A stretch of DNA of 64,000 nucleotides from positions 141,550 through 205,549 of the forward strand of contig JABWCR010000003.1 of assembly GCA_013359125.1 (NCBI GenBank), written 5' to 3'. Origin of the DNA: Armatimonadota bacterium (GTDB lineage: Bacteria > Armatimonadota > Fimbriimonadia > Fimbriimonadales > GBS-DC). This document shows, piece after piece, positions 60,646 through 64,000 of this stretch. The notes below the pieces were generated by a model. The model ran no database searches and was not told the origin of the DNA. It worked only from the letters and a program-made list of their open reading frames with translations. The translations under genes were made by a program, and so were the position numbers. How positions within the stretch are numbered: position 1 is the first letter of the stretch; each line of letters opens with the position of its first letter.

Positions 60646-62103
60646 ATGCGGGAACGATTGAGCGAGCGATTGGCGCGCTTTCTGATCATATCTGCAGGCG
60701 TGGCGACGATGCTGGTCATCGTCGCCATCTTTTACTATCTGGCTCACGAGAGTCGATACGCCTTTAACCGCAGTTTTCCCTATGGCTTCCGCGTTGCGCT
60801 GTTGCCCGCTCCGGAGATTCCTGACGGAGACCTCGGCCTTGATCCGAACGCCTCGCGCTTGACCGCCAACCCGGAAGGCGAAGAGGGCCTTGGCGAGTTA
60901 GAGGAAGCGACCGTCATACCGGGGATCGGCGAACTGACCGCGCCCACGATGACCGCTGCAATGCCGACCAACAATCCGAACGAGCTCTATCGCGACGATT
61001 TGCGCTCGGCCAAACAGGCCGACAAGGGCGATGCGTTCCGATTCTATGCCTTTGCAACGCCGCTCCACCAAGGCGACCGGATGTACCTTGCCTGGCAGCC
61101 CGACTCCGGTTTTGAGCGATCCTACACGCCCTATCGATTGAGATTAAGGCTGATTAGCCCGCCAGACGGCGTGAAGACCGAGCCGATCGAGATCGATCTA
61201 AACGCCCGCCGCTCGGGCCAGGTCGAACTGCCTGTGTGGATTGCCCGCAACGACGAGGATCGTCGGCGCGGCTACCTTTTCGAACTCTCTGCAACGCCGA
61301 CCATGAGCAATGCCGCCGCAACGGTGCGAGCGTTTCTTCGGGCGGATTGGGGGCCGACGCTGGCCTATCCAGCCTTCGGCATTATCCCGCTCCTGTTGGG
61401 CACTTTGAGCATCTCCCTAATCGCGATGCTGGTTGCGACGCCTGCGGCGCTGGCTGTCAGTCTTTATCTGAGCGAGGTTGCGCCGCGACGGGTCGCGGAA
61501 TGGATCAAGCCCGTTATCGAACTCCTCGCGGGTATTCCGACGGTTGTTTTGGGCTACTTTGGCCTGATGCTGGTGGCGCCGGGGCTTCAGCGCGTCTTTG
61601 CCGATGCAGCCGCATTCGAGTCGGGGCGATCGATGTTAACGGCATCGCTCATCATGGCGCTTTTGGTCATGCCGGTCATGATTTCGGTAGCCGAGGATGC
61701 ATTGCGCGCGGCGCCCGAAGCACTGAGAGACGGGGCGGCGGCGCTCGGACTGACCAAGCGGGAATCGTTGACCAAAGTGCTGTTGCCTGCTTGCAGAGCC
61801 GGATTGATCGGCGCAATTCTATTAGGGTTTGCGCGGGCCACGGGCGAAACGATGGTTGTTTGGATGCTGAGCGGCGGCACGCCGACCATGCCCTCGTTTG
61901 CATCGTTGGCCGATGCGGGTTCGACGCTCATCAAATCGACTCGGGGCGTGCCGGACACCATCGCTATCGAGATGGGCAACGTCGAGTTCGAAGGGCCTCA
62001 CTACGGACATCTGTTCCTACTCGGTCTGGCGCTCTTTGCCTTCACGCTGACCATCAACTTGATCGGATACCGGTTGGGCAGGAGGCGCGCATGGCAATCT
62101 TAG
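60646..62103 (+). CDS. pstC: Phosphate ABC transporter permease with large periplasmic insertion
   Basis: The 485-residue protein is much longer than usual PstC (about 310-330). The first helix (FLIISAGVATMLVIVAIFYYLAH, about 12-34) and the core from about residue 229 (FLRADWGPTLAYPAFGIIPLLLGTLSISL) are normal, as are the EAA-loop APEALRDGAAALGLTKRESLTKVLLPACRAGLIGA and ARATGETMVVWMLSGG. Between them sit about 185 extra residues, first acidic and Pro-rich (DGDLGLDPNAS, EGEEGLGELEEATVIPG), then beta-like (DAFRFYAFATPLHQGDRMYLAW, YRLRLRLISPPDG, YLFELSATPTM), presumably in the periplasm. ATG follows the pstS stop with no gap. Confidence 0.93.
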   Translation: MRERLSERLARFLIISAGVATMLVIVAIFYYLAHESRYAFNRSFPYGFRVALLPAPEIPDGDLGLDPNASRLTANPEGEEGLGELEEATVIPGIGELTAPTMTAAMPTNNPNELYRDDLRSAKQADKGDAFRFYAFATPLHQGDRMYLAWQPDSGFERSYTPYRLRLRLISPPDGVKTEPIEIDLNARRSGQVELPVWIARNDEDRRRGYLFELSATPTMSNAAATVRAFLRADWGPTLAYPAFGIIPLLLGTLSISLIAMLVATPAALAVSLYLSEVAPRRVAEWIKPVIELLAGIPTVVLGYFGLMLVAPGLQRVFADAAAFESGRSMLTASLIMALLVMPVMISVAEDALRAAPEALRDGAAALGLTKRESLTKVLLPACRAGLIGAILLGFARATGETMVVWMLSGGTPTMPSFASLADAGSTLIKSTRGVPDTIAIEMGNVEFEGPHYGHLFLLGLALFAFTLTINLIGYRLGRRRAWQS

Positions 62104-63002
62104 CCCATGGTCGGATTAGCGAGATCGGCCTGGAGCGGCGAGACCGGCGTCGATCGCGCGTCGACCGGATCTATCTTGCTTGGCTGGGGGGCGCAGCCGT
62201 CAGCGTCTGCCTCGTCGTTTTTGGCATCATCGGTTACATCGTCTATCAGGGCGCGCCCGCTATAAGTTGGCAGTTTCTATCCAGTCCTCCCATCGAGGGC
62301 ATGTCGGGCGGGGGCATTTGGCCCATGATCCGCGGATCGCTGTTGCTGATGGCCGGTACGATGGTTCTATCGTTGCCGTTGGGCATCTTGGCCGGTATTT
62401 GCTTGGCCGAATATGCCGACCAGAGACCGGTTTTGCGCCTCATGCGGGCCTGCGTAACGACGCTGGCCGGCACGCCGCCCATCATCTACGGCCTGTTCGG
62501 TCTTGCTATTTTCGTGCTCATGTTCAAGTTTGGGGTCAGTCTGCTGGCGGGCTGGTGCACGCTGACGCTGTTTGCGCTGCCAGTCATTATTCTCTCAACC
62601 GAAACGGGCATTCGCCAAGTGCCGCAGACCTTTATCGACGGCGGACTGGCGCTGGGGCTGACGCCGTGGCAAACCATGCGAAGAATCATCCTGCCCAATG
62701 CGATGTCCTCGATATTGACCGGCGTCGTGCTGGCCGTCAGCCGGGCTGCGGGCGAGGCGACGCCGATCCTGTTTACTGCTGGAATCTACTACTACACAGG
62801 CGAGTTGCAACTGAATGTACAGACCGCGTTTGCGCCTGTGGCCAACCTGCCGTACCATCTGGCCGAGGGCTATCGCCAGGGGACGGCCATACCGGAGAAG
62901 ATCATATGGGGAACCTGTCTAGTCTTGATGCTGTTCATCCTGTGCCTCAATTTGGCAGCGATACTGCTGAGGACGCGAGCGCGGCGACGGCAACAATGGT
63001 AG
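62091..63002 (+). CDS. pstA: Phosphate ABC transporter permease
   Basis: The start ATG at 62091 follows AGGAGG inside the end of pstC (13-base overlap), giving 303 residues. Helix 1 is [27 protein letters not shown]; the core has [54 protein letters not shown], and the EAA loop [55 protein letters not shown]. No unusual insertion is seen, unlike pstC. Confidence 0.95.
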   Translation: MAILAHGRISEIGLERRDRRRSRVDRIYLAWLGGAAVSVCLVVFGIIGYIVYQGAPAISWQFLSSPPIEGMSGGGIWPMIRGSLLLMAGTMVLSLPLGILAGICLAEYADQRPVLRLMRACVTTLAGTPPIIYGLFGLAIFVLMFKFGVSLLAGWCTLTLFALPVIILSTETGIRQVPQTFIDGGLALGLTPWQTMRRIILPNAMSSILTGVVLAVSRAAGEATPILFTAGIYYYTGELQLNVQTAFAPVANLPYHLAEGYRQGTAIPEKIIWGTCLVLMLFILCLNLAAILLRTRARRRQQW

Positions 63003-63781
63003 CGGCCTCGGCATTGACCGATGTCAAGGCGGCAATCTCCACCGATGGCCTATCGGTGCACTATGCAGACAAGCCGGCGCTGATGGACGTAACGCTCGAA
63101 CTGCCGCGCCGAAAAGTCTCGGCACTGATCGGCCCCAGCGGATGCGGCAAGAGCACTTTCTTGCGCTCGATCAATCGCCTGAACGATCGGATTCCGGGCG
63201 TCCGAGTCTCCGGCAAGATTCTTATTGACGGATTGGACCCCTACGCGAAGAATGCCGACCTGATAAAGCTTCGGCGCAAGGTCGGCATGGTCTTCCAAAA
63301 GCCCAATCCGTTCCCTATGACGATTTTTGAGAACGTGGCTTTAGGGCCGCGCACTCACTACGGCATGAAGGGGCGCGATTTAGAAGAAACGGTCGAACTG
63401 GCGTTGCGCGACGCCGCGCTTTGGGAAGAAGTGAAGGACGATCTGAGGCGCAAGATGGGCGGAGCGCTGTCGGGCGGCCAACAGCAAAGGCTCTGCATCG
63501 CTCGAGCGCTGGCGGTACAGCCGGACATCCTCTTGATGGACGAGCCGTGCAGCGCGCTTGACCCATTGGGTTCGATCAAGATCGAAGAATTGATCGTCCA
63601 ATTGGCGGTCGACCGAACCGTCATCGTCGTAACGCACAATCTGCCGCAGGCCCAACGGATTAGCGATGTTACGGCGTTCTTTATGCTGGGGCGCCTGGTC
63701 GAAATGCGCGCGACGGACGAACTGTTCCGCTGTCCGATCCAGCCTGAGACGGCGGACTACATTGGCGGTCGGTTCGGCTGA
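62996..63781 (+). CDS. pstB: Phosphate ABC transporter ATPase
   Basis: The ATG at 62996 overlaps the end of pstA by seven bases and gives 261 residues, the normal length. Walker [42 protein letters not shown], signature [17 protein letters not shown], Walker [14 protein letters not shown] and [14 protein letters not shown] are the classic PstB set. The gene closes the operon; phoU, often next, is absent before the repeat region that follows. Confidence 0.97.
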   Translation: MVAASALTDVKAAISTDGLSVHYADKPALMDVTLELPRRKVSALIGPSGCGKSTFLRSINRLNDRIPGVRVSGKILIDGLDPYAKNADLIKLRRKVGMVFQKPNPFPMTIFENVALGPRTHYGMKGRDLEETVELALRDAALWEEVKDDLRRKMGGALSGGQQQRLCIARALAVQPDILLMDEPCSALDPLGSIKIEELIVQLAVDRTVIVVTHNLPQAQRISDVTAFFMLGRLVEMRATDELFRCPIQPETADYIGGRFG

Positions 63782-63834
63782 ACACGCGCGGTCGTCGCGC
63801 AATTGTTCATTGGCGGACGGCGCGAGGCGTAGCG

Positions 63835-63861
63835 GATTCGTACTCAAAATTGTGCTACATT
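63835..63861 (+). repeat. 27-base dispersed repeat, copy D
   Basis: Identical to copy A at 11065-11091 over all 27 bases (starts GATTCGTACTC, ends GTGCTACATT). Twenty-four bases further on stands the GGAACGCCAGG palindrome, the same order as in the right-hand half of the 58129-58266 element. Confidence 0.8.
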
Positions 63862-63885
63862 TTTTGAAAAGGCCGCTTTTGTATT

Positions 63886-63909
63886 GGAACGCCAGGCTTC
63901 CGCCTGGCC
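63886..63909 (+). repeat. REP-like palindrome, copy 3
   Basis: Reads GGAACGCCAGG, CTT, CCGCCTGGCC. It is the exact reverse complement of 58183-58206 and differs at one base from 57852-57875. Confidence 0.75.
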
Positions 63910-63932
63910 CGTCCGATCCGATGGCTTTCGCT

Positions 63933-63966
63933 CCCCTCCCTAAACTCGCCAGAGTTTGGGGAGGGG
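63933..63966. repeat. Second type of intergenic hairpin
   Basis: CCCCTCCCTAAACTC pairs with GAGTTTGGGGAGGGG over 15 positions (one mismatch-like G-T) around the loop GCCA. It is directly followed by a further GGGGAGGGG, so it may be part of a longer repeat cut by the window end. No gene is visible in 63782-64000. Confidence 0.6.
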
Positions 63967-64000
63967 ATACAGGGGAGGGGCACAATCGCCCGAGATAGAC

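Overview
The window is dense bacterial chromosome with no rRNA, tRNA, CRISPR array, phage or transposase gene that I could recognise. Gene content is that of a diderm heterotroph: KDO synthesis (kdsA), phosphate porin and other outer-membrane-like beta proteins, a SurA/PrsA-type foldase, an alpha-2-macroglobulin with thioester, respiratory complex I subunits and secreted proteins ending in dockerin-like EF-hand pairs. Secreted proteins with 'GNVGIGT' fibre repeats, dockerin-like tails and leaderless-looking promoters would fit the Armatimonadota (Fimbriimonadia-like), but this taxonomic guess rests on general resemblance only. No marker gene here proves it.

Layout. 1-6.0 kb: a sugar-type ABC ATPase (cut by the window edge), tgt, deoC, a lone MalG-type permease, and a two-gene restriction-modification unit. 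6.1-11.1 kb: a DUF1287 lipoprotein, a large fibre-like secreted protein and proS. 11.2-15.8 kb: a small acidic gene, a lone LuxR-type HTH, dprA, a polysaccharide ABC-2 permease, a GT4 glycosyltransferase and an FkbM methyltransferase. 15.9-24.1 kb (mostly minus strand): a subtilase with P-domain and dockerin-like tail, a fibre protein with an S74 self-cleaving chaperone domain, a LolD/FtsX-type exporter pair and a sugar isomerase-like TIM barrel. 24.2-36.2 kb: kdsA, a second GT4, an HTH protein coupled to queA, an MFS exporter, an unknown polytopic protein, a parvulin, a Gfo/Idh/MocA oxidoreductase with DoxX, an SGNH esterase with dockerin-like tail, trpG/pabA and hrcA. 36.4-45.6 kb: giant alpha-2-macroglobulin, purB, M16 peptidase. 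45.6-57.8 kb: one long minus-strand run nuoH-J-K-L-M, a URO-D family gene, nuoN, csaB, a beta-rich outer-membrane-like protein and a small OB-fold-like protein. 57.8-64 kb: a repeat-rich intergenic island, then a phosphate regulon (Pho-box-like repeat, porin, pstS-C-A-B).

Two genome-style signals run through the window. First, most first-in-operon genes carry a TATAAT/TAGAAT/CATAAT-like hexamer that ends 6 or 8 bases before the start codon, with no Shine-Dalgarno, which predicts leaderless mRNAs. Downstream genes instead use Shine-Dalgarno sites or 4-base ATGA/GTGA (sometimes 1-base TGATG) overlaps with the gene before them. Second, packing is extreme: three convergent pairs share interlocked stop codons in one 4-base CTAA/CTAG/TTAG, leaving no room for intrinsic terminators.

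The most unusual items are the leaderless promoter set, a head-to-head repeat element (58129-58266) with single copies near 11.07 and 63.84 kb, a Pho box resembling the cyanobacterial type, a PstC with a periplasmic insertion of about 185 residues, and a URO-D family gene lodged between nuoM and nuoN.
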